DNA of 64,000 nucleotides from Fidelibacterota bacterium (GTDB lineage Bacteria; Fidelibacterota; Marinisomatia; SCGC-AAA003-L08; TS1B11). The DNA lies in NCBI GenBank assembly GCA_004124875.1, contig SCKJ01000005.1, forward strand, positions 1-64,000, written 5' to 3'. The position numbers and the translations under genes are program-made. The notes beneath the pieces are model-generated. The model saw only the letters and a list, made by a program, of their open reading frames with translations, was not told where the DNA came from and did not search any database. Positions 54,606 through 62,336 of this stretch are shown here, piece by piece (positions within the stretch are counted from its first letter, which is position 1; each line of letters opens with the position of its first letter).

Positions 54606-55973
54606 CTACTCCATGCCCGGAAAAACAACTGCGCTCTCGTGGCCGTCCTTGTTAACCGTCGCCACTCCAAACAGATAATTGTCGATCACCAGATGGGTAA
54701 ACGTATAGTCATCTGCTTGGCCGATCCAGCGCCACTGCTGCCACTGCGGCGCCGTGGTGCTGCGCCAATAAACCTTGTAGCCGGCCCGGTTCTTATCGCT
54801 GCCTCTCTGCCAGCTTAGCGTTGCGCTGGGCTGGACGGCCCCCTTAATGGATACCCCGCGCGGCGGCTCCGGCGCCCAGGCCAGGGAGGCCAGCACGATG
54901 GCGTTGACGGCTGTCAGCTTGGCGGCGTAATCGAAATCGACGCCCGCCAAAACGTCACCGTAGCTGATGCCGTGCTCCACGCGCAGGTCTTGATGCTGGC
55001 GAGTATAGTTTTCGTGCGTCTCCATAATGCGGATCCCGGCGAATCCGGCATCGTTAAACGGCCGGTGGTGCCCGCCGCGCCCGAAGCGGTCAAGCCGGTA
55101 GATCAGCATGGCGTCAAGGTTGTCCATGTACTGGCCGCTGAGCCGCGCCACATAGCGGGCCAGCTGCCGGCTGCGTCCGTCCACCTCCCCGCCGGTGAAG
55201 CGCCTGCGGCGCCTGCTCTCCTCGGATTCATCGACCGGCGTCGCTTCGGAAAAGATCCTGAAGCTGTTGTTCTGGATCACGCCGTCGACCCCCTGGATGT
55301 TGCCGATCATATCGTTGTTGAGCACGCCGATAATTTCCCAGCCTTCGGATTTGGCGGTTTCAGCCAGGAATTTGCCCCCGAAGAGCCCCTGTTCCTCTCC
55401 CGACAGACCGACGTACATGATATTCGCCTCAAAGCGGTACTGCGACAGCACCCGGGCGGCTTCCAGCACACCGGCCATACCGCTGGCATTGTCGTTGGCG
55501 CCCGGCGAGTCGCCCGTAAAGTCGAGGGGATCGGAAATGCGGCTGTCAATATCGCCGGCCATGATGATGTAGCGATTGGAGTAGCGCCGTCCACGCTGCA
55601 CAGCCATGACGTTCACGATCTCCACATCCTTAATGATGCGCCGGTTGGCCCCGGAGTCGAGCATCGTGCGATGGTAGGAAACGACCATCTTGCTCCGGCT
55701 TGACCGGGCGATCTGGTCAAATTCGGCCTTGATCCACCTGCGGGCAGCGCCGATGCCGCGAGTCGGCGACAGCGTGTCCGACAAAGTATGCCGTGTGCCG
55801 AAGCCGGCCAGGCGGGTAATGTCAGCCTCGATCCTGGCGGGGGAAACGGCGCTGATGATGGCGTAGAGGCGATCATCGGCAGGGGGCGGGGCGGCGCTTT
55901 TTTTCTGGCCGGAAGCGGTCCCCGCCAGAAGTAACGCCAGCAGCAGAGGGGTCGGTCTAAGGTTGGAGTGCAT
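54606..55973 (-). CDS. M28 family metallopeptidase with C-terminal FN3-like domain
   Basis: A 455-residue exported peptidase. A signal peptide (TPLLLALLLAGTASGQ) precedes the M28 domain (about 40-355), with bridging Asp in SPGANDNASGMAG, general base in LSGEEQGLFGG, a ligand Asp in VLNNDMIGN and the last histidine in the YTRQHQD segment. The first zinc ligand, usually His in GHYDS, is Asp here (MAGDIDSR). Such variants occur in related proteins. An FN3-like domain (about 365-450) follows, with SATLSWQRGSDKNRAGYKVY. It acts in the periplasm or outside the cell. Confidence 0.82.
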   Translation of the reverse strand: MHSNLRPTPLLLALLLAGTASGQKKSAAPPPADDRLYAIISAVSPARIEADITRLAGFGTRHTLSDTLSPTRGIGAARRWIKAEFDQIARSSRSKMVVSYHRTMLDSGANRRIIKDVEIVNVMAVQRGRRYSNRYIIMAGDIDSRISDPLDFTGDSPGANDNASGMAGVLEAARVLSQYRFEANIMYVGLSGEEQGLFGGKFLAETAKSEGWEIIGVLNNDMIGNIQGVDGVIQNNSFRIFSEATPVDESEESRRRRRFTGGEVDGRSRQLARYVARLSGQYMDNLDAMLIYRLDRFGRGGHHRPFNDAGFAGIRIMETHENYTRQHQDLRVEHGISYGDVLAGVDFDYAAKLTAVNAIVLASLAWAPEPPRGVSIKGAVQPSATLSWQRGSDKNRAGYKVYWRSTTAPQWQQWRWIGQADDYTFTHLVIDNYLFGVATVNKDGHESAVVFPGME

Positions 55974-56029
55974 AAGGCCTCAAGCGGTTGATTCAGTGGT
56001 CAGTAGTCAGCGCTACTGCTGTGGGTTTC

Positions 56030-56131
56030 AGGTTGCAAGTTTCTGATGTTGGATGTTGGATGTTGGATGTTGGATCCGCCAGCTGGCGGATTGCCCACTG
56101 CTACTGCCACTGCCAACCGATCCCCCCCCGG
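56030..56131. repeat. Modular intergenic repeat, copy 1
   Basis: In order: a ttgcaagtttc module, four GATGTTG units (56045-56072), the perfect palindrome TCCGCCAGCTGGCGGA (56075-56090), then ctgctactgccactgcc units. The same modules, in the same order, recur at 61842-61983 and 62150-62290. Confidence 0.8.
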
Positions 56132-56132
56132 C

Positions 56133-56651
56133 CTAAAACTGAAGGGCCGTCATGCGGGCGGTTGATCTCATGATCCCGTGATGCAGGGTGACAATAAACA
56201 TGTTGTCGTACTGCTGTTCCGAGATTTCCGGCGGCGAGGCGATACCCAGGTCTGCCATGATGGATGGCACCGTGTTCGAGTGCCCCGAGATCAGCACTGT
56301 TTTGCCGCGGTAGGCTGACCGGATGGCGGCAATGAGCCGCCCCTGTTCATTCGCGGGGATGATCACCGGCTCCAGATCGAGCGCCGTCGCTAGGGGGGCC
56401 ACTGTGGCCCGGGTACGCTGGAACTGGGAGGCGATGATAACGTCGATGCCGGCCTCTTGCAGCATGCCCGCCAGCGCTATGGCCCGCATGGAGCCGAGCG
56501 AGGAGAGCAGGGGATCGTCCGGCGGCGTGGCCGATTTCTCCGCGTGGCGCACGAGGATCACCGTCGTCACCTCCCCCGGCCAGAGGCTTGCGGCCAGGAA
56601 TCCTGCCAGCAGCGCGATAACAGGGAGCGATCGTTTCAGGCGTGAGTTCAT
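56133..56651 (-). CDS. Exported histidine phosphatase family protein
   Basis: A 172-residue phosphatase of the SixA/phosphoglycerate mutase type. A signal sequence or anchor (LPVIALLAGFLAASLWPG) is followed by VILVRHAEKS with the phosphohistidine, and the second histidine lies in ISGHSNTVPSIM. FQRTRATVAPLA supplies phosphate-binding arginines. Probably periplasmic, with an unknown phosphorylated substrate. It stands alone between a repeat region and the ECF sigma-factor gene, which it diverges from. Confidence 0.82.
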   Translation of the reverse strand: MNSRLKRSLPVIALLAGFLAASLWPGEVTTVILVRHAEKSATPPDDPLLSSLGSMRAIALAGMLQEAGIDVIIASQFQRTRATVAPLATALDLEPVIIPANEQGRLIAAIRSAYRGKTVLISGHSNTVPSIMADLGIASPPEISEQQYDNMFIVTLHHGIMRSTARMTALQF

Positions 56652-56834
56652 AGGTGGGGGAACAAGTTAAGGCCCTGCAGATTACAGATGGAAGTTGATC
56701 GCTCAGCCACAGGTAACTTGTGGAGCCCTGAGTGGAACCCGTAAAATTGGAGGCCTTAAAAAATTGATTGCAATATTTTTCAAATCCAAGCGTCTTAAAG
56801 CATATGATAAGGCTTGGTGTAAAACCCGCTGATC

Positions 56835-57389
56835 ATGACCGCCGCTGAGCGCAAACGGCAATCGCTGCTCGCTGCCCTTGTTGCTGAGGCGCAGGAGGGC
56901 TTGCTGCAGAACATTCGCGGGCTGGTGCCGACTCTGGAGGACGCCGAGGACATATTACAGGATGTGCTCTATCGCCTGGCCGCCAGCATTGATGATATCC
57001 GGTCCCTCGATACGACTACCGCCTGGCTTTACCGGGTCGCCCGTAACCGGGTCACCGATTGGTACCGCAGCAGGTCTTCATCGCCACAATTGACGGAGGT
57101 GAGCAGCGCCGGTGGCGAGCCGTATCTGTTGGAAGAGCTGCTGGCGGATTCGTCCGGCAGTCCGGAGTCGCGTTTTATGCGGCGGCAGATGGGCGAGGCC
57201 ATTGATGAGGCATTGTCCACTTTGCCGGCAAACCAGCGGGAAGTGTTCATCTGGCACGAAATTGAAGGTCTCAGTTTTAAGCAGATTGCCCAGCGCACCG
57301 GCAGGCCCCTTAACACATTGTTATCGCAAAAGCGGTACGCCGTTAAGGAGCTACGCGGCCAACTGAAAGATCTGACGGTTCAACTATAA
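56835..57389 (+). CDS. ECF-type RNA polymerase sigma factor
   Basis: A 184-residue sigma-70 family protein with region 2 (EDAEDILQDVLYRLAAS, TAWLYRVARNRVTDWYR) and region 4 (LSTLPANQREVFIWHEIEG, SFKQIAQRTGRPLNTLLSQK). No anti-sigma factor is adjacent; the next gene encodes a small membrane protein that could modulate it. The upstream region has an inverted repeat (CCAAGC...GCTTGG, 56787-56819) that may form a leader hairpin. Confidence 0.88.
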   Translation: MTAAERKRQSLLAALVAEAQEGLLQNIRGLVPTLEDAEDILQDVLYRLAASIDDIRSLDTTTAWLYRVARNRVTDWYRSRSSSPQLTEVSSAGGEPYLLEELLADSSGSPESRFMRRQMGEAIDEALSTLPANQREVFIWHEIEGLSFKQIAQRTGRPLNTLLSQKRYAVKELRGQLKDLTVQL

Positions 57390-57408
57390 TGGAAAGGGTC
57401 ATATAATC

Positions 57409-57717
57409 ATGCACGAATATTGGAAAGAGGGGAATGGGAAGCGCCGTCCACTCATTAAAGTTCTGTTTGTCACCGCGGCCATCACGGCTATGGGGGCAGT
57501 CACGATGCTGCTGTGGAACTGGCTGATGCCGGTGCTGTTCGGCACGCCCGCCATATCGTTCTTCCAGGCGCTGGGCATCATATTGCTGTCCAGGATCATC
57601 CTCGGGCACAGCAGGCGGTCTCCCGGACATTGGAGGCAAGGGCACTGGAGTTCCCGCTGGGGTGGCGATCACCATCCGGAGCAGCCGGAAGAGGAGTCCG
57701 CCCCCGCCCAGGCGTGA
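57409..57717 (+). CDS. Small two-helix membrane protein next to the ECF sigma factor
   Basis: A 102-residue protein 19 bases after the sigma-factor gene, with GGAAAGGG about 10 nt before its ATG. Two membrane helices (VLFVTAAITAMGAVTMLLWNW and ISFFQALGIILLSRIIL) are followed by a His/Trp/Arg-rich tail (HWRQGHWSSRWGGDHH) and a Pro/Glu-rich end. Related small proteins are often encoded beside ECF sigma genes. It may act as a membrane anchor or regulator, but lacks a recognisable anti-sigma domain. Confidence 0.65.
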   Translation: MHEYWKEGNGKRRPLIKVLFVTAAITAMGAVTMLLWNWLMPVLFGTPAISFFQALGIILLSRIILGHSRRSPGHWRQGHWSSRWGGDHHPEQPEEESAPAQA

Positions 57718-57771
57718 GAAGCAGGCTTGGGCCCCGGGCTACAGGGGGACCGATTTCAGTCAGCCGGCAGC

Positions 57772-58200
57772 CTAGAGCACGTTGGCCATGGCCATCTTCA
57801 TCAGTGATATGAAAAAGTGCGCCAATTTATCGTACAGCAGTAAGACTAACGCGAGGTAGATGATCAGGGTGACTGCAGATGCGAAGAGCCAATAGGCCCA
57901 GCGCGCTATCCCTGCAGGCGCTATATCACTGGCCCACTTGAGGGCGAGAAACAGCAGCATCAGCACGCCCAGCATGACTGCGGTGGCAACGGCGTAGGCA
58001 AGGATGGTCCCCAACCGGATAGTGCCCAGCACCAGTTCGAAAGTGAGTATGGCGATGGATGTCAAGCCCAGGAACGTGGCGGCCCGGCCGAGGTAGCGCT
58101 CCAGATTGGCCGGTGGCGCGAAACGCCCCGATTTTACCTCTGGCGGACTTTCTTCTTCCTCCAGATCTTCATCTTCGTCCCGGAAATCAGGTCTATCCAT
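57772..58200 (-). CDS. Small membrane protein with acidic N-terminus
   Basis: A 142-residue protein. Residues 1-25 are strongly acidic (DFRDEDEDLEEEESPPE). About three hydrophobic helices follow, in AATFLGLTSIAILTFELVLG, LAYAVATAVMLGVLMLLFL and WLFASAVTLIIYLALVLLLY. No family is recognised and no partner gene is adjacent on the same strand. It is convergent with the preceding small membrane-protein gene. Confidence 0.6.
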   Translation of the reverse strand: MDRPDFRDEDEDLEEEESPPEVKSGRFAPPANLERYLGRAATFLGLTSIAILTFELVLGTIRLGTILAYAVATAVMLGVLMLLFLALKWASDIAPAGIARWAYWLFASAVTLIIYLALVLLLYDKLAHFFISLMKMAMANVL

Positions 58201-58590
58201 GATGTTGCCTCTCTATATAAAACTATGCCCCACTGCCATCGATCAGGGGGTGATTGTGGCTCCTTTATGGCCACTGGCCGCTGTCCCCAAGCAGCCCTGC
58301 CGAATGTAGCTATATCGCGCAAATGTGGCAAGGGCCGATTAAGGTTGGATATCGGGCCGCCGGTCAGGTTTTTTTAGGGTGCTACGCCAGCCTGCCCGCC
58401 TCGGCATCCGGGGGCCGCGAATCGCCCTGACGGCGCAGCCTGATTCGACCTGCGGCTAGATAAAACGTGTCAGCTGCCGATAGATATCCGATAGCAGGGC
58501 CACCACGGTCCCTCTTGTCTCCCACGCTCCTGCGCCCTATTTTCCGTGCTGTAATAGTGATCACATAGACCTGAATCCGGAGGCATTGTC
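58201..58590. other. Intergenic region, nothing recognised
   Basis: There are 390 bases without a supportable gene. It holds the promoters of two divergent genes. The only clear signal is the ribosome binding site GGAGG just before 58591. Confidence 0.45.
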
Positions 58591-59460
58591 ATGGGGGAGA
58601 CCCATACGCCGCTCACTCGTACGGAGGTCGAGAGACTGTACAAGGAGCAGGGCACTTTGGCCGGCGCCGATTTGCGCGGCGCTGATCTGAGCGATATTTA
58701 CCTCATTACAGCCGATTTATCCGGCGCTGACTTGAGCCGCGCCGACCTGACCCGAGCCCATATGTATGGGGCCAACCTGCAGGGCGCCAGGCTCTTTAAG
58801 GCGAATCTTGAGCAGGCCAATCTCAACGGCGCAGACCTGAGAAATTGTGACCTGCTGGGGGCTATCTTCCGGGAGACCAAGATGAGCCACGTGATCCTGG
58901 ATAAAAATTTTGTGGTCATTAACGAGCGTGAAGCTCAGGAGGCGGCCCACCGGGGCGACAAGGAAGAGAGCCACCGCAAGTATGAGGAGGCCCGTGATGT
59001 CTACCGGAGTTTGAAGGTGGTCCTCCATTTGCAGATACCCTCCAAAGATGTGGGTATACTGTTCGTCCGCGAAATGTCCGCCACGCGCAAATTGATGCCG
59101 CTCTTTTCCCTGCGTCGGCTGTTTTCCAAATTTCTCCATGTATCCCTCGGCTATGGAGAGCAGATTGGCCGCATCATCGGGTCGATATTCGTCCTTATGA
59201 TCGGTTCGGCGATACTCTACGGCTTTGAAGGGGTCAGAGTGGGTGATGAAATACTCAGGTACGGATCGGGCGACGGTTTTTTTGTTACGATAGCGGAGAT
59301 GCTCTATTTCTCCGTCGTCGTTTTTACCACGGTTGGATTCGGCGACATGACCCCTTATGGGCCCTTGAGCAAAATAACGATGATGGTGGAGGGCTTTACC
59401 AGCACCGTATACATGGCTATGCTCATTATAGCCCTGTATAAGCGGTCGATGGCGCGATAG
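58591..59460 (+). CDS. Pentapeptide-repeat protein fused to a two-helix potassium channel
   Basis: A 289-residue protein with GGAGG eight bases before the start. Residues about 22-100 are pentapeptide repeats (LAGADLRGADLSDIYL, SGADLSRADLTRAHMYGANL, FKANLEQANLNGADLRNCDL). A charged linker follows (about 105-165). The C-terminus is a two-helix ion channel: helix GRIIGSIFVLMIGSAILYGF, pore with selectivity filter TTVGFGDMTP, helix 2 at VYMAMLIIALYKRS. It would form tetrameric K+ channels in the inner membrane with a cytoplasmic beta-helix, perhaps as a gating or anchoring module. Confidence 0.85.
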   Translation: MGETHTPLTRTEVERLYKEQGTLAGADLRGADLSDIYLITADLSGADLSRADLTRAHMYGANLQGARLFKANLEQANLNGADLRNCDLLGAIFRETKMSHVILDKNFVVINEREAQEAAHRGDKEESHRKYEEARDVYRSLKVVLHLQIPSKDVGILFVREMSATRKLMPLFSLRRLFSKFLHVSLGYGEQIGRIIGSIFVLMIGSAILYGFEGVRVGDEILRYGSGDGFFVTIAEMLYFSVVVFTTVGFGDMTPYGPLSKITMMVEGFTSTVYMAMLIIALYKRSMAR

Positions 59461-59466
59461 GGGCCG

Positions 59467-59867
59467 CTACGGCTTCCAGGTCGATGGGTGCCGGCCAAGG
59501 AACTGCTCCGCGCGCAATTCATCCAAGTGACCGCCGTGGCATCGTACATCGGCCCCTAGGACGCCATAGTCGGCGCCAATGCGGTTGAACACCCGGGCCA
59601 TCGACTTGGCAGCGTCATGCCCACCGCCTTGGGTATGCAGTGGATAATCGACCCGGCCAGGGTCTGGGCGATGTCGGTCATGCCAATGTCAACGGACTGA
59701 TCCTCATTGACCCGCAGCCAGATGTTGTTCTCCACATGGTCGAGCAGATTATTGGGCAGTATGCAGTTATTCACTCCAGACACAGTGAGATCCTCTATCG
59801 GGAGGTCAGAGCTTAACACCATGTCGCTGTTGAGACTTACGTCGGTCATGTGCGCTGCGCCTACCAC
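59467..59867 (-). pseudogene. Chimeric remnant: lipoate-carrier (GcvH-like) N-terminus joined to an Fe-S (CCG-type) C-terminus
   Basis: The upstream part (59867 to about 59625) reads NCILPNNLLDHVENNIWLRV and VDIGMTDIAQTLAGSIIH, clearly the first half of an H-protein/LbpA-like carrier. The ESGKW segment with the lipoyl lysine is missing. In another frame, 59619-59467 reads HDAAKSMARVFNRIGADYG, then VLGADVRCHGGHLDEL and an in-frame TAG. That resembles the end of a CCG-domain Fe-S protein such as HdrB/DsrK relatives. An internal deletion has joined the two genes. It lies downstream of arsR-tusA-dsrE on the same strand. Confidence 0.7.
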
Positions 59868-60249
59868 ATCGCACCATCAATGAGATCATCCGGCGACATG
59901 ATCTGACTGATGTATAATAATGTGGTAATTGAGATGTTGTGAATCTACAAATTCTGTCCTGGCGCCGATCTGGCGCGGGATAATATCTATCTTGTTGCGT
60001 TCACAATAGGGATGGTTCACCCCTTTTGGCCAGGCCCCGGCCCACTGGGCGCGGCCACGTATGACCTGTTGGTGCCGAAGATCTACACCACGGGGTCGCT
60101 TTTCACCGTCATCGCGACTGCGATTCCATGACACAGGGATTCCGATCTTAACGGTCTCACCACACCCATGTCCAATAACCTCACCCACATTTGTACCGGC
60201 CATACATTATGAGTTGCTGGATGGTTACAATATGATACTGCTGTCGAAC
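59868..60249. other. Degraded stretch between the DsrE-like gene and the chimeric remnant
   Basis: There are 382 bases. One minus-strand frame (60203-59886) is open for 105 codons, with MAGTNVGEVIGHGCGE at its start, but no convincing family was recognised. It could be decayed sequence of the same sulfur cluster. Confidence 0.35.
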
Positions 60250-60765
60250 TCAGATAAACAGGGAGACGTCGGCATCCGATGCGAAATCCAGGAATGTCGC
60301 CGCGCCACCGTGCTCAATGCCATCAATGAACTCCTCATCCCTGAAGCCGAAAACTTCCTGGGTCATCTGGCAGCTGATCATATGCACATCCGCCTCCAGG
60401 CACATCTCCCGCAGTTGCTCGATGGTGGCGACACCTTTTTTCTCAAAGGTTTTTTTCATCAGCGCCGTGGCCACGTTCTGAAAGCCTGGCAGATTGCCCA
60501 TAATCACATTGGGAATCGGGAGGTTGAAGTTCTGAAGGGCCTCCGGACCAAACGGCAGCTTCATCGGCATGGCCGGGTTGGAGGCGGGGTCAATCTTGTT
60601 GTGCATGTCCTTTTTAAGGAGGTTAAGCCCGTAAAAGGTGAAAAAGATGGCCACTTCCCAGCCCATTGCCGCCGCCGTGGAGGCCAGTATGAAGGGCGGA
60701 TAGGCCCAGTCCAGCGTCCCTCGGGAAGCCACCAGGGCCAGTTTCTTAGGTTTATCTGACATCAT
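60250..60765 (-). CDS. DsrE/DsrF/DrsH-like sulfur-trafficking protein
   Basis: A 171-residue protein of the DsrE3A/peroxiredoxin-like branch. It contains KKLALVASRGTLDWAYPPF near the N-terminus, a TTxAxxG.EVAIFFTFYGL segment, and one conserved cysteine in VHMISCQMTQEVFGF. Such proteins pass persulfide sulfur on to TusA-type carriers or to Hdr-like complexes. Two adjacent ATGs are possible; AAGGA lies four bases before the first and seven before the second. It is 23 bases after tusA, in an operon arsR-tusA-dsrE. Confidence 0.85.
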   Translation of the reverse strand: MMSDKPKKLALVASRGTLDWAYPPFILASTAAAMGWEVAIFFTFYGLNLLKKDMHNKIDPASNPAMPMKLPFGPEALQNFNLPIPNVIMGNLPGFQNVATALMKKTFEKKGVATIEQLREMCLEADVHMISCQMTQEVFGFRDEEFIDGIEHGGAATFLDFASDADVSLFI

Positions 60766-60788
60766 TCTATCCTTAAATCTTGTGCGTA

Positions 60789-61025
60789 TTAAGCTTTTCT
60801 AAGAAAATAGGTGTAAAGACCCTCATTCGCCGTGGCCGATACCAGATGGTTACCCGTCTGCTTTGTCCAGGCGTTGATATCATTGACGGAACCGGCATCG
60901 GTGGAGAGCAGTTTGAGCACTTCGCCGATATTCATCGTATCCATCACCTTTTTGGTTTTCAGGATCGGCAGCGGACAAAGCATGCCCTGGCAGTCGAGTT
61001 CCTGATCAAACATAGTTTCAGTCAT
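60789..61025 (-). CDS. tusA: TusA-family sulfur carrier
   Basis: A 78-residue protein with the defining CPxP motif (LDCQGMLCPLPILKTKK). The second Cys is the persulfide site. The two-layer alpha/beta fold continues with MNIGEVLKLLSTDAGSVNDI and the end GLYTYFLRKA. It would shuttle sulfur between the DsrE-like partner and target enzymes. Its start overlaps the arsR end by eight bases. In the sHdr-type sulfur-oxidation clusters the same three genes occur together. Confidence 0.9.
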   Translation of the reverse strand: MTETMFDQELDCQGMLCPLPILKTKKVMDTMNIGEVLKLLSTDAGSVNDINAWTKQTGNHLVSATANEGLYTYFLRKA

Positions 61026-61452
61026 GGGATTTCCTTTCCCCAGGTGCGCCTATCTGCTTCAGACTCCATTCGCCGGAGCTTATTTTGGCGCTCAGTGTGT
61101 GCATACATTTCAAAAGTTCCCAGATAAATTCATTGGCTACCCGGCAGTAAACCACATTGCCTTCCCGCCGCCGGGCGACAATATGCCTGTCGGCCATGAT
61201 CCGCAGTTGCTGAGAAGTGATCGGCTGCCTCAGACCGACATGGTTCCGAATATCGGTCACGCACTGTTCCCCCTGGGAGAGGTACTGAATAATGCGCAGA
61301 TGGTCGGGGTGGCCGAGAGATTTCAGATCCGACCCGACATGGATCGGCAGCGAACAAGACAGTTGGGTGGATCCAGGTGTCAGGGCTGGATCGGAAGCCA
61401 GATCATCTTCAGGCGCGGACATCGGCGGAGGCGTTTTTTCAATGACGCCCAT
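61018..61452 (-). CDS. ArsR-family transcriptional regulator
   Basis: A 144-residue winged-helix repressor. It has a leader of about 40 residues, then KSLGHPDHLRIIQYLSQGE and the recognition helices TDIRNHVGLRQPITSQQLRI, ending in a wing with GNVVYCRVANEFI. Cysteines at QCVTDI and KCMHTL could sense persulfide or metal. GGGGAG lies about nine bases before the ATG. It is first in the operon arsR-tusA-dsrE and probably autoregulates it through the AT-rich upstream region. Confidence 0.85.
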   Translation of the reverse strand: MGVIEKTPPPMSAPEDDLASDPALTPGSTQLSCSLPIHVGSDLKSLGHPDHLRIIQYLSQGEQCVTDIRNHVGLRQPITSQQLRIMADRHIVARRREGNVVYCRVANEFIWELLKCMHTLSAKISSGEWSLKQIGAPGERKSHD

Positions 61453-61574
61453 CGTGGCAACTCCCCAGCAGAACGAATCTGACTTTTGGTAGTCGCATTT
61501 GTAACGGCAAAATATTGAGTCTGTTCCACAATTATCGATTCCCTTGACATAATTCGAGACAATTACATATGACT

Positions 61575-61606
61575 TATACTATATATCAATAACGATAGAT
61601 ATCAAT
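61575..61606 (-). promoter_or_regulatory. AT-rich region with direct repeats upstream of the ArsR gene
   Basis: ATATCAAT occurs twice in direct orientation (about 61583 and 61597) within the AT-rich stretch TACTATATATCAATAACG and the following bases. It is about 125 bases upstream of the arsR start and could be an operator or promoter element. No exact -10/-35 pair is assigned. Confidence 0.35.
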
Positions 61607-61841
61607 GGTTAACGCTAACAAATTTTGGCCTATACAGTCAACCTTTTTCCGTCCACCTGTCTATTGGATCGGAAATTTTTTTAGCTGTTGACGGCGCTGG
61701 GCGTGGCCACGACAGCGTGGATATTCGTCGCCCCCTGCGATACGCCGCAGTTGTGCGCCCAAACGCTGCGGCAGCTATTAAAGGGGCGCTGGGAGCGGGG
61801 CGCTATCCCCGAGGTCGATGGGGGCTGCATCCGCTCACGGG

Positions 61842-61983
61842 TTTCAAGTTCCAAGTTTCAAGTTGCACGTTTCAGAGGATCGATATTGGATGTTGGATGT
61901 TGGATGTTGGATTCAATATTCAATTTTTAACCCGCCAGCTGGCGGATGCCCTGCTCCTGCCACTGCTCCTGCCACTGCTACGG
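61842..61983. repeat. Modular intergenic repeat, copy 2
   Basis: TTTCAAGTT modules (61842-61874), GATATTG plus three GATGTTG units (61882-61912), CAATATTCAATTTTTAA, the palindrome CCGCCAGCTGGCGG (61932-61945), then ctgctcctgccactgct repeats. Confidence 0.85.
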
Positions 61984-62025
61984 GAAGCTGGATAGTAGAT
62001 ATTTGATATTGGATGGTAAATAGAT

Positions 62026-62113
62026 TGTCATTGCGAGGGAGTTCCATCAGGAACGACTGTGGCAATCTCAACACCAAATTGTGGGAGATCGCCGCGCTCC
62101 GCTCGCGATGACA
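62026..62113. repeat. Palindromic repetitive element (TGTCATTGCGAG type)
   Basis: An 88-bp imperfect inverted repeat. The left arm starts TGTCATTGCGAGGGAG and ends GTGGCAATCTC. The right arm, reverse-complemented, reads TGTCATCGCGAGCGGAGCGC to GGCGATCTC. Elements of this shape are scattered between genes in many bacteria. No protein is encoded. Confidence 0.75.
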
Positions 62114-62149
62114 GGACAAATAGCGGAGGGCAACCGGTTTCGATCTTCA

Positions 62150-62290
62150 AGTTTCAAACCACATTTTCAATGTTTTGAGTTTCAAGTTTTTGATGATAGA
62201 TGTTGGATGTTGGATTCAATATTCAATTTTTAATACCCGGCAATGGCCCTGCCTTTTCATCCTTCACTGCCACTGCCACTGCCACTGCGG
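62150..62290. repeat. Modular intergenic repeat, copy 3
   Basis: TTTCAAG modules, GATGATA plus two GATGTTG units (62192-62213), the CAATATTCAATTTTTAA module (62216-62233), then CACTGC repeats (62265-62288). The CCGCCAGCTGGCGG palindrome is missing in this copy. Confidence 0.8.
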
Positions 62291-62336
62291 CTGTTTACCC
62301 GGCGAAGACGGGCTCCAACTGGTCCCAGGCCGCCGG

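Larger units (their letters stand above)
61453..62336. other. Intergenic repeat-rich region
   Basis: There are 884 bases with no supportable gene. It contains an AT-rich putative control region, modular repeat copies 2 and 3, and a widespread-type palindromic element (62026-62113). Frames read from the GATGTTG units give repeated (C)WMLDVG peptides that are artefacts of the repeat. Confidence 0.6.

Noticed and set aside
54972-55703. Open frame of 243 codons opposite the M28 peptidase gene
   Set aside because: Antisense shadow; the opposite strand has a signal peptide and metal-binding motifs.
56787-56819. CCAAGC...GCTTGG inverted repeat before the ECF sigma gene as an operator
   Set aside because: The arms are only six bases with a 20-base gap, so it may be chance; mentioned with the gene only.
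61690-62006. Short frames with repeated WMLDVG peptides
   Set aside because: They are produced by translating the GATGTTG repeat units and carry no start signals or independent support.
56045-62213. GATGTTG arrays as possible CRISPR repeats
   Set aside because: The units are contiguous seven-base repeats without unique spacers and no cas genes are nearby.
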